This document shows positions 9,565 through 17,643 of a stretch of 64,000 nt of DNA, one piece after another; within the stretch, counting starts at the first letter, position 1; each line of letters opens with the position of its first letter. A model generated the notes under the pieces. It made no database searches. It saw nothing but the letters and a program-made list of their open reading frames with translations, and was not told where the DNA came from. The stretch lies in assembly GCA_910588535.1 (NCBI GenBank), contig CAJUOO010000003.1, forward strand, positions 1-64,000, read 5' to 3'. This DNA is from an uncultured Lachnospiraceae bacterium. GTDB lineage: Bacteria > Bacillota > Clostridia > Lachnospirales > Lachnospiraceae. Made by a program: the position numbers and the translations under genes.

Positions 9565-9671
9565 TAAAAGAAGATTCAGCATCAGCCGCCAAGTGTTCCT
9601 CCGGGATATTTTATGTGTGAACCGAGACACTGGCGATACAGCAAGCCGTACTCCTCCCAGAACTGATGCTA
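9565..9671 (-). ncRNA. Putative structured small RNA of unknown family with its own promoter
   Basis: No ORF covers this GC-richer island in an AT-rich gap. On the minus strand a promoter is visible: TTGCAT (9700-9705) and TACAAT (9677-9682), 17 bases apart, which would start transcription at about 9670. There the outer helix begins: AGCATCAG (9663-9670, minus) pairs with CTGATGCT (9578-9585). A second helix, GCCAGTGT / ACACTTGGC (9627-9634 with 9588-9596), encloses a further hairpin. A T-rich run follows the outer helix. The RNA would be about 105 nt and convergent with the MFS gene. I could not match it to a known riboswitch or SRP RNA. Confidence 0.5.
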
Positions 9672-9917
9672 ATAGTATTGTAGATCAGACTTTGTAATTA
9701 TGCAAGTAGAATATGAAATACATTATTTATCACTTGAAAATTATAGATAAGTAAATCTGAAAATTTTTAAAAAAGTTTTTATTCAATTTGATAATATAAT
9801 ATAAAATAAAAAAACAATATCATTATATGGTGGGTATATGGTACAGTCTTTAAGAAAAGATTCGTGTAATAGGAATAGTTTTAATTGAGAGCTTTTAAAA
9901 GCTGAGAGAGGGAGAGT
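9672..9917. other. AT-rich intergenic region upstream of the PAP2 gene
   Basis: Holds the minus-strand promoter of the putative small RNA and, close to the PAP2 gene, a 14-bp palindrome AGCTTTTAAAAGCT (about 9890-9903), which could be an operator. Nothing coding is seen. Confidence 0.35.
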
Positions 9918-10445
9918 ATGACAGATTTATTTGCAGTGGATGGTAATATTTTATTATTATTGCAGGAATATATTAGAAATCCTGTATTAAATGATTTTTT
10001 TAGAGCGGTGACGCATCTGGGAGATCGAGGAGGAATTTGGATATTCTTTGGAGTGCTGTTACTTTTTTCTGAAAGGGGCAGGCGGGCGGGGATCCTTGTG
10101 TTGTTTTCTCTATTGATGTCATTGCTTATCAATAATATGATATTAAAACATATATTTTCAAGAACAAGACCTTATGAAGTGGTGGAAGGGTTAATTCCCC
10201 TTATCCCGGCACCGAGAGACTTTTCCTTTCCCTCTGGTCATACAGCGAGCTCTTTTGCGGCAGCATTAAGTATCTACCGGACCATGCCAAAACTCCTTGG
10301 TATAGGTGTGTTGATTCTGGCAGGGCTAATTGCGTTTTCAAGGCTTTATGTTGGTGTACATTATCCAACTGATGTGATAGGTGGATTTTTTTGTGGAATG
10401 GCAGCAGCCTATGTGGCAAGCTATTTTTTGCGGCAAAGGTACTAA
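9918..10445 (+). CDS. PAP2-family membrane phosphatase, BcrC-like
   Basis: A 175-residue membrane protein with the three PAP2 phosphatase motifs: 'KHIFSRTRP' (KxxxxxxRP), 'FPSGH' and 'SRLYVGVHYPTD' (SRxxxxxHxxxD). Five to six hydrophobic helices are visible. The size and motif order fit undecaprenyl pyrophosphate phosphatases of the BcrC type, which recycle the lipid carrier for wall and polysaccharide synthesis. A lipid phosphatase of other specificity remains possible. The ribosome binding site GAGAGGGAGAG lies just ahead of the ATG. Confidence 0.88.
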   Translation: MTDLFAVDGNILLLLQEYIRNPVLNDFFRAVTHLGDRGGIWIFFGVLLLFSERGRRAGILVLFSLLMSLLINNMILKHIFSRTRPYEVVEGLIPLIPAPRDFSFPSGHTASSFAAALSIYRTMPKLLGIGVLILAGLIAFSRLYVGVHYPTDVIGGFFCGMAAAYVASYFLRQRY

Positions 10446-10521
10446 ATTTTTTCCCTATTTTGCCGATGATATAGTTAAAGTATTACAAGATACTAGGAAT
10501 CGGTACAGAAGGGGGAGTTTT

Positions 10522-11358
10522 ATGAATACCATAGACAACAGCAATATGGCGAGCTTGACAAATACATATCTGGAGAATATAAAAAAGAAAGAGGAAAAAA
10601 GTAGGGTGGAAACTTCCCGTGTGCAGAAGAATTCCAAAAAGAAAGTGAAGAAAAAGAAATTGAATTATAATCACAGGGAGATTTCACAGCAGATTCTGCG
10701 CGCTTCCAAGCTTAGCAGCGCTGCCAATGTATTGGCGCGTGCGCATAGCAAGCTTGGTGTGTTGAGGCGCAGTCAATCCACAGGACAGTATAATGAGCGG
10801 GAGATAACAAATGCGATAATTCATGCTAGGCGCATGGTGCAATGTGCTTCGAAAAAGGTGCAGAATCTTAAGGAGGAGGACATTCAGAAGAAAAAATTGG
10901 AGAGAAAAAGTGGCGGCGAAGATTTAGTAAGAAAGATAGAGACAAGACAGAAAATAGAGAGAAAGGAACGCCAGATTAAACAAGAGATAGCTAGGCAGCA
11001 GGCATTGGATGCGATTGCGGAAAAGAAGGATTGGGTGGAATTGTCACAGAAAAAGAAGTGGAATCGCAATCAAGAGCGTGGTAAGGTAAATGAAGCAGAT
11101 ATGAAATATATTAAGGGTAAGCTGGCGATTATGAAGGATGAGGGATATTCTGAGGACAATAGTGAAATCCTAAGGTTGAAGGCATCTTTGGATGAACTGA
11201 ATAGGGAACAGGCAAGAGTGCAGGCGGAACAAAGTGCATCTGTTGCTCCTGCCGATTCCTCCGGCGCGTTGGATGCGTCGTTTTCCATGGAACTTTCAGG
11301 AAGTGCGGCAGAACAGGCAGCCGCAGCCGTTGGAAGCACGGTAGATATTGCTCTATGA
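10522..11358 (+). CDS. Hypothetical charged, helix-rich protein
   Basis: A 278-residue protein of unknown function. The ATG at 10522 is chosen because GGGGGAG lies 6 bases upstream; longer readings overlap the PAP2 gene. It is very rich in Lys, Arg, Glu and Gln, with a basic N-terminal stretch (residues 20-50), long predicted coiled-coil segments (about 120-260) and a low-complexity Ala/Ser tail. There is no signal peptide or membrane segment. 'SSAANVLARAHSKLGVLRRSQSTGQYNEREI' split over residues 60-90 looks like a conserved core. Convergent with the next gene, overlapping by 6 bases. Confidence 0.7.
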   Translation: MNTIDNSNMASLTNTYLENIKKKEEKSRVETSRVQKNSKKKVKKKKLNYNHREISQQILRASKLSSAANVLARAHSKLGVLRRSQSTGQYNEREITNAIIHARRMVQCASKKVQNLKEEDIQKKKLERKSGGEDLVRKIETRQKIERKERQIKQEIARQQALDAIAEKKDWVELSQKKKWNRNQERGKVNEADMKYIKGKLAIMKDEGYSEDNSEILRLKASLDELNREQARVQAEQSASVAPADSSGALDASFSMELSGSAAEQAAAAVGSTVDIAL

Positions 11359-12528
11359 TTCTAGCTTACGTATGGCGTATTCAGGTTTAATAACTTCTCT
11401 GTTTTTATAATATATTTCTAAGATCCGGTTTAGTATTTGCTTCATGGCCTCTATGTTGGGCGCAGGTACCAAGAGCAAATACTGAGAGGGACTATAGCGG
11501 GAAAATATATCGCTTGCCCTCAGAGAATTCATGATTGCATTTTTAAGAAACAGCATACTTGTGTGTAATGCATTTTTATCTGCAGAATCTTCTGGGATAG
11601 TGATCAGGCAGAGATAGATGGAGGATCGTGTTCTTTTTACGACACGAGTCTCTAATCGGTATAACTCTTTAAATATTTCATATTCACATAGAAATGTTCC
11701 AGTAGGAGTCTTTTCTGTCAGACTGTCCTGAATAAGCTCAATATCTGTCTCAACATGGTTTGTTCCTGCAGAAATAATCTGGTACAGACCTAGAAAGCGC
11801 TCAGAGGGAAACTGAGAAAAATGAGCGAGAAACAGTTCCTTTGATGTATTGTATTGGGTCAAAGCTGCTTGTTGGCTCCCAGATAAGTACAGAGAGTGAA
11901 TGAGGTGGTAGTGAATGCTTTCCTCATAGGGTGTGAGAGCCAGAACCTGCCAGCATAGATTAGCGGCCTGAGCATATGCTTCTTTGTTGATTAACAGCTC
12001 AATCATAGTTCGAGCAGAATGCAGATATAGAGCATGATATTGAGAATTTAAGGAGGAGATCCAGTGATTTTCTCGAATGTCAGGAAGAAAATCACCTTGA
12101 TAGAGAGTTAAGGCATGTTTCAAGCTAATTGGATATGTCTCTGTATCTTTTTCCATCTCTGCCGCGCGACATAAGCTGGAAAATTCTTCTACATCAATCT
12201 GGCATGGAATATTAGGATTAAATGCATAGGTGCCATGATGTGGGAGGATGACAGGCTCTGGGTAAGATAAGATATTTAATAGCTTTTTTAATCGGTGCAT
12301 CAATGTTTTCAGTGCACCAGACGGATTGCTGCTTGTAGTCTTTTGCCACAATAAGTGAATGTATTCATCTTGTGAGATCTCTCGATTTCGATTTAAAATC
12401 ATATAAGATAAAAGTATCCACAACTTTTTGGAATGATGATCTGTGGAACGGATGGATTGTTCCTGAAAGTTTATGGTGCAGGCTCCAAGCATCCGAATAC
12501 GGATGGCGGGAAGCATTGATTGTGACAT
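11353..12528 (-). CDS. AfsR/SARP-type transcriptional activator with BTAD domain
   Basis: A 391-residue regulator. Residues 8-100 form an OmpR-like winged helix ('IRMLGACTINF ... KLWILLSYMILNRNREISQD ... SGALKTLMHRLKKLL'). Residues 105-250 form an alpha-helical bacterial transcriptional activator domain with TPR-like repeats (ALTLYQGDFLPD, YEESIHYHLIHSLYLSGSQQ). The C-terminal 130 residues (LYRLETRVVKRTRSSIYLCLI) look like a degenerate sensory domain of the kind seen in Firmicutes BTAD proteins. It lies downstream of the nucleotidyltransferase gene in the same orientation but behind a hairpin, so it may be expressed separately. Confidence 0.82.
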   Translation of the reverse strand: MSQSMLPAIRIRMLGACTINFQEQSIRSTDHHSKKLWILLSYMILNRNREISQDEYIHLLWQKTTSSNPSGALKTLMHRLKKLLNILSYPEPVILPHHGTYAFNPNIPCQIDVEEFSSLCRAAEMEKDTETYPISLKHALTLYQGDFLPDIRENHWISSLNSQYHALYLHSARTMIELLINKEAYAQAANLCWQVLALTPYEESIHYHLIHSLYLSGSQQAALTQYNTSKELFLAHFSQFPSERFLGLYQIISAGTNHVETDIELIQDSLTEKTPTGTFLCEYEIFKELYRLETRVVKRTRSSIYLCLITIPEDSADKNALHTSMLFLKNAIMNSLRASDIFSRYSPSQYLLLVPAPNIEAMKQILNRILEIYYKNREVIKPEYAIRKLES

Positions 12529-12543
12529 AGTCTCCTCATTTCT

Positions 12544-12569
12544 GCGCTGCTTTTGTGATAAAGCAGCGC
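12544..12569 (-). terminator. Perfect 10-bp hairpin between nucleotidyltransferase and regulator genes
   Basis: GCGCTGCTTT (12544-12553) and AAAGCAGCGC (12560-12569) form a perfect stem with a 6-base loop, directly after the nucleotidyltransferase stop. No long U tract follows, so it may attenuate rather than fully stop transcription. Confidence 0.55.
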
Positions 12570-12587
12570 GGGATAGTTGTTACATAT

Positions 12588-13499
12588 TTATGGAAATAAG
12601 TGTTCAGGGTAGATTCCCTCTCTGGTGAGAGCCGCAAAGGAATCTATAACATATTGCTTATCTTCCTGATAAGTGACGCCAAACCATTTATCATTTGTGT
12701 GCAGAACGCTAACCTCTGCAAGTTCTTCTTTTATCAAGTTGCCAACCACTTCAGGAAGCAGATATTCAGATTTTAGTGGATTTTCCATCTGATCAAGAAA
12801 AGTGACAAAGCGATCTTTAAGCTCTCCTAAGAAATCAGGTGTGAAGCCCCACATATTCATGGATACAGGGCAGAAAAAGTCAATGTCACGTTGTCCATCC
12901 TCCTCCTTAATATAGGCGCGGGAACCATCCTTGCAGACATTCGATGTCTCCACGATATCGGTGAGATATCCTTTTTCATCCACCTTGCAGATACCTCTGG
13001 TGACAGAGCCAAATTCACTTAATGTGTTGCCAAGCACGAAGCCTGCCATACAGAAGTGATATTTTTTGTCAGAGGTGCCCGGATTGGACAAAAAGTCGTG
13101 AATAACTTTAAATCCTTCTTTTCCATAATAATCATCGGCATTGATAACTGCAAAAGGTGTGTCAAGCTTTCCAAGACAGCTTAACACAGCTTGTCCTGTA
13201 CCCCATGGCTTTGTCCTATCCTTTGGTCTTTGGTGGCCTTCAGGTAGTGCATCTAGATCCTGAAGGATGTATTCTGTCTCAATATATTTGGAGATACGAT
13301 CGCCGATGATTTCTTTAAATTCTTTTTCTATATCCTTTCGAATAATAAAAATTACTTTTTTAAATCCTGCGCGGATAGCATCATAGATGGAGTATTCCAT
13401 GATGATCTCTCCTCCCGGACCTACTGGAGTCAGTTGTTTAATTCCTCCGAAACGGCTGCCGATGCCGGCAGCCAAAATAACCAAAGCATTATTTTTCAT
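12588..13499 (-). CDS. Sugar-phosphate nucleotidyltransferase
   Basis: A 303-residue GT-A fold nucleotidyltransferase. 'VILAAGIGSRFGGIKQLTPVGPGG' (residues 6-29, in two parts: the nucleotide loop and the following catalytic Lys) is diagnostic. 'TKPWGTGQAVLSC' and 'FAVINADDYYG' give the base-contact and metal-binding Asp positions. The family activates sugar 1-phosphates with UTP, GTP or CTP; the exact sugar cannot be told. A good promoter is present upstream. The gene is separate from the polysaccharide cluster, so its pathway is unknown. Confidence 0.87.
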   Translation of the reverse strand: MKNNALVILAAGIGSRFGGIKQLTPVGPGGEIIMEYSIYDAIRAGFKKVIFIIRKDIEKEFKEIIGDRISKYIETEYILQDLDALPEGHQRPKDRTKPWGTGQAVLSCLGKLDTPFAVINADDYYGKEGFKVIHDFLSNPGTSDKKYHFCMAGFVLGNTLSEFGSVTRGICKVDEKGYLTDIVETSNVCKDGSRAYIKEEDGQRDIDFFCPVSMNMWGFTPDFLGELKDRFVTFLDQMENPLKSEYLLPEVVGNLIKEELAEVSVLHTNDKWFGVTYQEDKQYVIDSFAALTREGIYPEHLFP

Positions 13500-13537
13500 T
13501 TGTTTCCCCTCCCAGAAAGTATTAGTAATCTCTCTTT

Positions 13538-13566
13538 ATTATATTATAGGAGGGGAAGAATGTAAA
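13538..13566 (-). promoter_or_regulatory. Sigma-A promoter of the nucleotidyltransferase gene
   Basis: On the minus strand TTTACA (13561-13566) and TATAAT (13538-13543) are separated by 17 bases, followed by the ribosome binding site GGGAGGGGA ahead of the ATG at 13499. Confidence 0.75.
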
Positions 13567-13596
13567 CAACAGTTTTTTGTTGTCAGTTAAATCATG

Positions 13597-14004
13597 CTAG
13601 TATAGCTCTGCGATTCGGCTGATGCCCACATAGATCTGAGAGATTTTATACCATGTGGAAAAGTCAACCTCCCCTGTCTGCGGAAGCCCAAAGATGGATT
13701 GAAATTCTCTGACAGCACTTTGTGTCATTGGACCATATATGCCATCAGCGGCGATTCTTGGTATGGCGGAATAAACCTCAGCGATCACATCAAGCTGTTC
13801 CTGCATCTGGCGTACTTTATCGCCGCGTGATCCTATAGTTAGATTATAACCGGGCCATGAGGAGGGAACACCCGATATTTGCTCTGCAGTGTTAATGTAC
13901 ATATCAGATCCATAGAAATGACGAATGATCTCAATGGGCGAATAACCTTGATCTCCCAAACTTTTTGATCCCCATTGAGTCATCCGTATTGTAATAACAT
14001 ACAA
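13597..14004 (-). pseudogene. 3' part of a SpoIID-like peptidoglycan-binding protein gene, broken by the prophage
   Basis: The 135 residues start with 'IRMTQWGSKSLGDQGYSPIE', the SpoIID/LytB-like 'SQWG ... L..QG..P.EIL..YYG' segment. They end with a peptidoglycan-binding type 1 domain (residues 55-120: 'LTIGSRGDKVRQMQEQL ... IAADGIYGPMTQSAVREFQS'). Related clostridial proteins are about three times longer, and the missing part lies before this point. Immediately upstream on the same strand sits a large serine integrase whose stop is 13 bases away. The simplest reading is that integration cut the gene at the codons for RMTQWG. The ATG used here comes from the junction and has no clear ribosome binding site. 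Confidence 0.75.
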
Positions 14005-14017
14005 TTTTGGGCGAAAA
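13970..14017. other. Probable left attachment junction (attL) of the prophage
   Basis: This short stretch joins the conserved host coding sequence (RMTQWG codons) to the integrase stop codon. Serine integrases usually lie beside their attachment site, and the host gene loses its 5' part exactly here. The core dinucleotide cannot be set without the right end, which is outside the window. Confidence 0.55.
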
Positions 14018-15493
14018 TTAAGAATAGTAATAGAGCTTTACAGTATCTGTTGCTTTGTTATAGATAATTTTTTCTACCACATTTTTGAGAGTAGAGTTTT
14101 TTTTGGCGATATCAGCGTTAGATAAAAGGACATCATAGACGCTTCTTAGGCGTTTTTGCATTATCTGTCTTATTTCTGTAGGAGAGAGATCCTGTTTGAT
14201 AGGAGAGAGAAGAGCAAGCTTTTCTTCCAGTCGTTGCTTTTCGTCTTGTAGTCTGATTTTATTCTTTTTATATTCTTCTATTGTATCAATACCATTCATG
14301 TAAGCGTCGCGTGCGCGCTGCTCTTTAAAGGAGATCCGGTGAATTAAGTCGGTAAGGCGTTTCTGTTCTGCAGAAGTGGATTCATGTTGTCTGGGAGATA
14401 TTATGTTACTGTAGGAGAATGATTCTGTTTGGAAAGCCTCCTGTATAGAGGTTAATACGGCAGGTTCTAATTTAGTAGCAGCAACAGAAGTCTTGGCTGC
14501 ACATTTTCCCTTGGCATAGCCGTAACAAGTAAAGTAAAATAGAATTTTGTCAGAGGATTTTACTGCTTTTGCTATCATAGTGCGGCCGCAGGCAGGACAT
14601 TTCACAAGACCAGAAAGCCAATGTTTGTAAGTACTGGAAGGGCGTGCTCCTTTTGGTCTGTATTCTGTACGATAGCGTTCTTGTACTTTGTTAAATAGAT
14701 CCTCTGAAATAATCGCCTGATGTTCTCCTTTGCGGATAATCCATTCTGATTCATCTTTTATTTCATTTGTTTCATTGCAGTGCCGGTTCCATCTGAGTAG
14801 ACCACAGTACATGGGATTTTGCAGTATGTATTCTACAGAACGGCGTTCGAACGGTTTGTGTCTCTGTGTTTCATATCCCATATCATTTAGGGAGCGGGCT
14901 ATCTCAAAAATTCCTTTGTTCTGATTGGCATAGGCATCAAAGATATAGCGAATGGCAGCAGCCTCTTCTGGGACAATAACGGGGGGACTTTTGGGAACCT
15001 CCATACGATATCCAAGTGGTGGACTTGCCTGATATCCTCCACGAAGAGCTTTTTCTGTCATTCCACGCATCACTTCACCAGAGAGACGGATAGAGTAGTA
15101 TTCATCCATCCACTCAATAATGCGTTCAATTAGGCTGCCAAAAGGACCATCCGCCACAGGCTCACTTACGCTTATAACATCGACTCCCTGTTTTTTTAAC
15201 AAGGATTTGTATACGATAGATTCTTCTTGATTTCTCGCAAAACGTGAGAATTTCCATACTAAGATAATGTCAAATGGAGTAGGTTTTGTTTTGGCAAGGG
15301 CGATCATCTGCTGGAACTGTGGCCGTTTATCTGCTTTTTTTCCAGAAATACCTTTTTCTTCAAAGATATATTCCTCCGACACGATGATTTCATTTGCTTT
15401 TGCATAATCTAGCAAGAGCCGCTTTTGAGCATCAGGTGAGAGCTCATCCTGCATGTGGGTACTTACCCGGATGTATAAGGCGCCGTTTTTCAT
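14018..15493 (-). CDS. Large serine recombinase, probable prophage integrase
   Basis: A 491-residue enzyme. The resolvase domain (residues 1-150) carries 'ALYIRVSTHMQDELSPDAQ' with the catalytic Ser and 'VWKFSRFARNQEES'. A recombinase domain follows (about 165-270: 'LGYRME ... IFEIARSLNDMGYETQR'), then a zinc ribbon with two CxxC-like pairs (CPACG ... CYGYAKGKC) and a C-terminal coiled coil (about 370-440). Integrases of this type insert phages at short attB sites. The ATG at 15493 has AGGAGG 7 bases upstream. It points outward toward the broken host gene, as expected for an int gene next to attL. Confidence 0.93.
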   Translation of the reverse strand: MKNGALYIRVSTHMQDELSPDAQKRLLLDYAKANEIIVSEEYIFEEKGISGKKADKRPQFQQMIALAKTKPTPFDIILVWKFSRFARNQEESIVYKSLLKKQGVDVISVSEPVADGPFGSLIERIIEWMDEYYSIRLSGEVMRGMTEKALRGGYQASPPLGYRMEVPKSPPVIVPEEAAAIRYIFDAYANQNKGIFEIARSLNDMGYETQRHKPFERRSVEYILQNPMYCGLLRWNRHCNETNEIKDESEWIIRKGEHQAIISEDLFNKVQERYRTEYRPKGARPSSTYKHWLSGLVKCPACGRTMIAKAVKSSDKILFYFTCYGYAKGKCAAKTSVAATKLEPAVLTSIQEAFQTESFSYSNIISPRQHESTSAEQKRLTDLIHRISFKEQRARDAYMNGIDTIEEYKKNKIRLQDEKQRLEEKLALLSPIKQDLSPTEIRQIMQKRLRSVYDVLLSNADIAKKNSTLKNVVEKIIYNKATDTVKLYYYS

Positions 15494-15989
15494 AAAATAC
15501 CTCCTATTATACATAGATTATTTTTGATATGCTTATTGCACAAAGATTAGGATTGACTCAAATTTTTATGGTTTGGTGATAGGATAGTAAACAAGCTAAT
15601 CCCGTGTGTCCCACAGTTTTCATGAATGATGTTCGATTCGTACCTTGGATATTTTATGCATAGAAGGAAGCGTGGTTTTCGCATATTCGATTTCTCTGTG
15701 CAACTAGATATATCCAGTTGTTAATGTACTAATCATTGTGCTCAGTATAACAGAGATTCAGGGAAATTACAAGAAGGAGCACAATTCATAGCTCCATCTT
15801 AGAAGTGAGAGACTTCTTGCTGAAAAAAGGTTAAATATAAATATGAAGAAGCATATTTATAGAGATTGTGTAAAATGCTCTATTTACAAAATAGAACTTA
15901 TGTTCTATAATAATATATATCCTCATTATATGTTGCAAAATATAACTTTAGGATGTAATATATAGGAAAAAAATAATGGAGGATACAAA
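15494..15989. other. Intergenic region between integrase and cargo genes
   Basis: About 500 bases with no supported gene. Hairpins are visible: CAACT/AGTTG around 15711-15730 and AGAAGT/ACTTCT around 15800. The region should hold the integrase promoter and the promoter of the downstream two-gene module (TTGCAAAATATAAC around 15934). No phage or IS gene relic is recognised. Confidence 0.35.
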
Positions 15990-16895
15990 ATGCTGTCGAG
16001 AAAAATCAGAATTGAGTATTATAAAGTAATAAGTACAAAGAAAGATGGAGCAGAGCCAGATATAGAATTTCCTTTAGAAAACTTGATACTAAAAGCGGAT
16101 AGACTAGGAATTGAGAAAAGAACATACAGTTATTATCAGGAAAGTGCGAGGTTAGATAAGTTTAACTTTGATAGTAATCTGAACTATTGGTATCTAAATT
16201 TTGTTAGATTGAGACAAACAAAACTTCCAGTTCGAGCAATGAAAGATAAAGAGTCTGTTCCTATGGTATTAGCTTCAGATGAGTTTATTGGAGAAGATGT
16301 GACAGCAGTTTATGATGTGGATAACCATATACTTGCATTGCAAAGGAATAGAGATAGTCTGAGTGCAACAGGGATAGAAATGTATTTATCAGAATTATAT
16401 GGTTCTAGTGACAGAGAGATTTATTTGAGACCTATTTCTATGACAGGATTAAATGATAAAATAAAAAAAGCTAAGATATTCAGAAAAATAACTCTAAGAT
16501 TTGCGGCTTCATCTGATAATAAGAAAACGGGATTACAATCATCGTCATTTTCTAAGCTATTTGAATACTTTGAAGGTTTTGATGCAAAAACAGCAACATT
16601 ATCAATGTCTATGGGACATGTAAAAAAAGGTGGTTTAGATTTAGATTTTATAAAAAAGACAATATCAGATGTGTTTAATACAGAAAATGTTGTTACAGGA
16701 GCAGAAGTAAGTTTAAAAAATACGGAAATTGATCCAGTGGATACTATTGATTTGTTTGCCATGAAATATCATGATTTTCTTACAATAAGGGTAGAAGAAT
16801 GTGTATCAATTGATTATCTGGAATTGGGTGATAAAATATGTGAAAAATACAATGCAAGTAAAAAAATAATATTGAACTCATTGGAAAATAAATAA
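15990..16895 (+). CDS. Uncharacterised protein (DUF6731-like), first gene of a two-gene membrane module
   Basis: A 301-residue soluble protein with mixed alpha/beta composition. The segment 'LASDEFIGEDVTAVYDVDN' followed by 'ILALQRNRDSLSATGIEMYL' (residues 110-147) resembles a phage-associated family I know as DUF6731; that assignment is from memory and uncertain. It sits 17 bases before a four-helix membrane protein gene, and both are much more AT-rich than the phage structural genes. A soluble ~300-residue protein plus a four-helix membrane protein recalls the layout of the Kiwa defence system (KwaB and KwaA), but sequence identity to Kiwa is not claimed. The ribosome binding site is ATGGAGGATAC. 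Confidence 0.6.
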   Translation: MLSRKIRIEYYKVISTKKDGAEPDIEFPLENLILKADRLGIEKRTYSYYQESARLDKFNFDSNLNYWYLNFVRLRQTKLPVRAMKDKESVPMVLASDEFIGEDVTAVYDVDNHILALQRNRDSLSATGIEMYLSELYGSSDREIYLRPISMTGLNDKIKKAKIFRKITLRFAASSDNKKTGLQSSSFSKLFEYFEGFDAKTATLSMSMGHVKKGGLDLDFIKKTISDVFNTENVVTGAEVSLKNTEIDPVDTIDLFAMKYHDFLTIRVEECVSIDYLELGDKICEKYNASKKIILNSLENK

Positions 16896-16912
16896 GAAAA
16901 GGGGATGGCTAG

Positions 16913-17470
16913 ATGAAACAAAAAAGGATGGATTTGTCACTAGCTCTTGAAAAATGGTATCCTTTTGTAGTGTCAGTGTTTGTAGGAATGATATATATGG
17001 TGTTAAATCCAGAGATTAAGGATGATCCAGATACTATATTAAATATGATTATAAATGTAGTATCTATATTAATTGGATTTCTGAGTGCATTACTGGCATT
17101 ACTATTGAGTTTGAGTACAAATATAATTGTGAAGGAAATATTTAAAGGGAGTCACTATAAACGATTGATGAGAAAGTATTTTGAAAAATCAATATGTGCT
17201 GGGTTTGTGCTTATTGCTTTAACAACGATGCTTTTATTGAGAAAGACAATCTCAGAATGGAATATAAGTATAATTAGGTGGATTGAGATATTTTGGGTAG
17301 TTATGACGATGTTCTTTTTTACGTCTGCTTTTAGAGTGATATTTATAGTAATGAAAATAGTTTTTTTTGATGATGGATCGCATGAAGAAATAAAAGAAAC
17401 AACAATGACCAGTGAAGAACAAAAGAACTATGAAGATTTAAAGAATAAAAGAGTAATAAAAAAAGAGTAA
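16913..17470 (+). CDS. Four-helix membrane protein, partner of the preceding gene
   Basis: A 185-residue protein with four hydrophobic helices at about residues 14-32, 43-68, 92-112 and 119-150, and a charged cytoplasmic tail (EETTMTSEEQKNYEDLKNK). It has no signal peptide and no known motif. It follows its neighbour by 17 bases behind AAAAGGGGATGG, so the two are surely co-transcribed. The pair lies among prophage cargo near the integrase, where anti-phage genes are often found. A role in sensing or damaging the membrane during infection is an inference. Confidence 0.6.
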   Translation: MKQKRMDLSLALEKWYPFVVSVFVGMIYMVLNPEIKDDPDTILNMIINVVSILIGFLSALLALLLSLSTNIIVKEIFKGSHYKRLMRKYFEKSICAGFVLIALTTMLLLRKTISEWNISIIRWIEIFWVVMTMFFFTSAFRVIFIVMKIVFFDDGSHEEIKETTMTSEEQKNYEDLKNKRVIKKE

Positions 17471-17506
17471 AGAAATACTTTTTGTAATATGTGTGAGATA
17501 TATAAT

Positions 17507-17643
17507 TTGACACTCCCCATGCCTAAAGGCAGGGGATTCTAGCTACCTGCCGAAGAGTATCGGCTAACCAGTACATTTCTGTTAGGTTGTAGTGCTAGTT
17601 ATGGCTATGCCATTAGCCATCATAGGGCAGAACATATAGTTCC
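17507..17643 (-). ncRNA. Likely omega RNA / right-end guide scaffold of the IS605-type element
   Basis: The 137 bases from the tnpB stop to the right-end hairpin contain several short stems, for instance GCTAGTTATGGC / GCCATTAGC at about 17598-17621. In IS605-group elements this region is transcribed with tnpB and guides the TnpB nuclease. The RNA is inferred from family knowledge; no separate promoter is seen. Confidence 0.4.

Noticed and set aside
9565..9671. Small RNA considered as SRP RNA, cobalamin, Moco or fluoride riboswitch
   Set aside because: The conserved cores of these families could not be found, and no gene follows in the minus orientation that would make it a leader.
15600..15660. 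GTTCGATTCG near the integrase considered as a LexA box
   Set aside because: It does not fit the Firmicutes CGAAC-N4-GTTCG palindrome.
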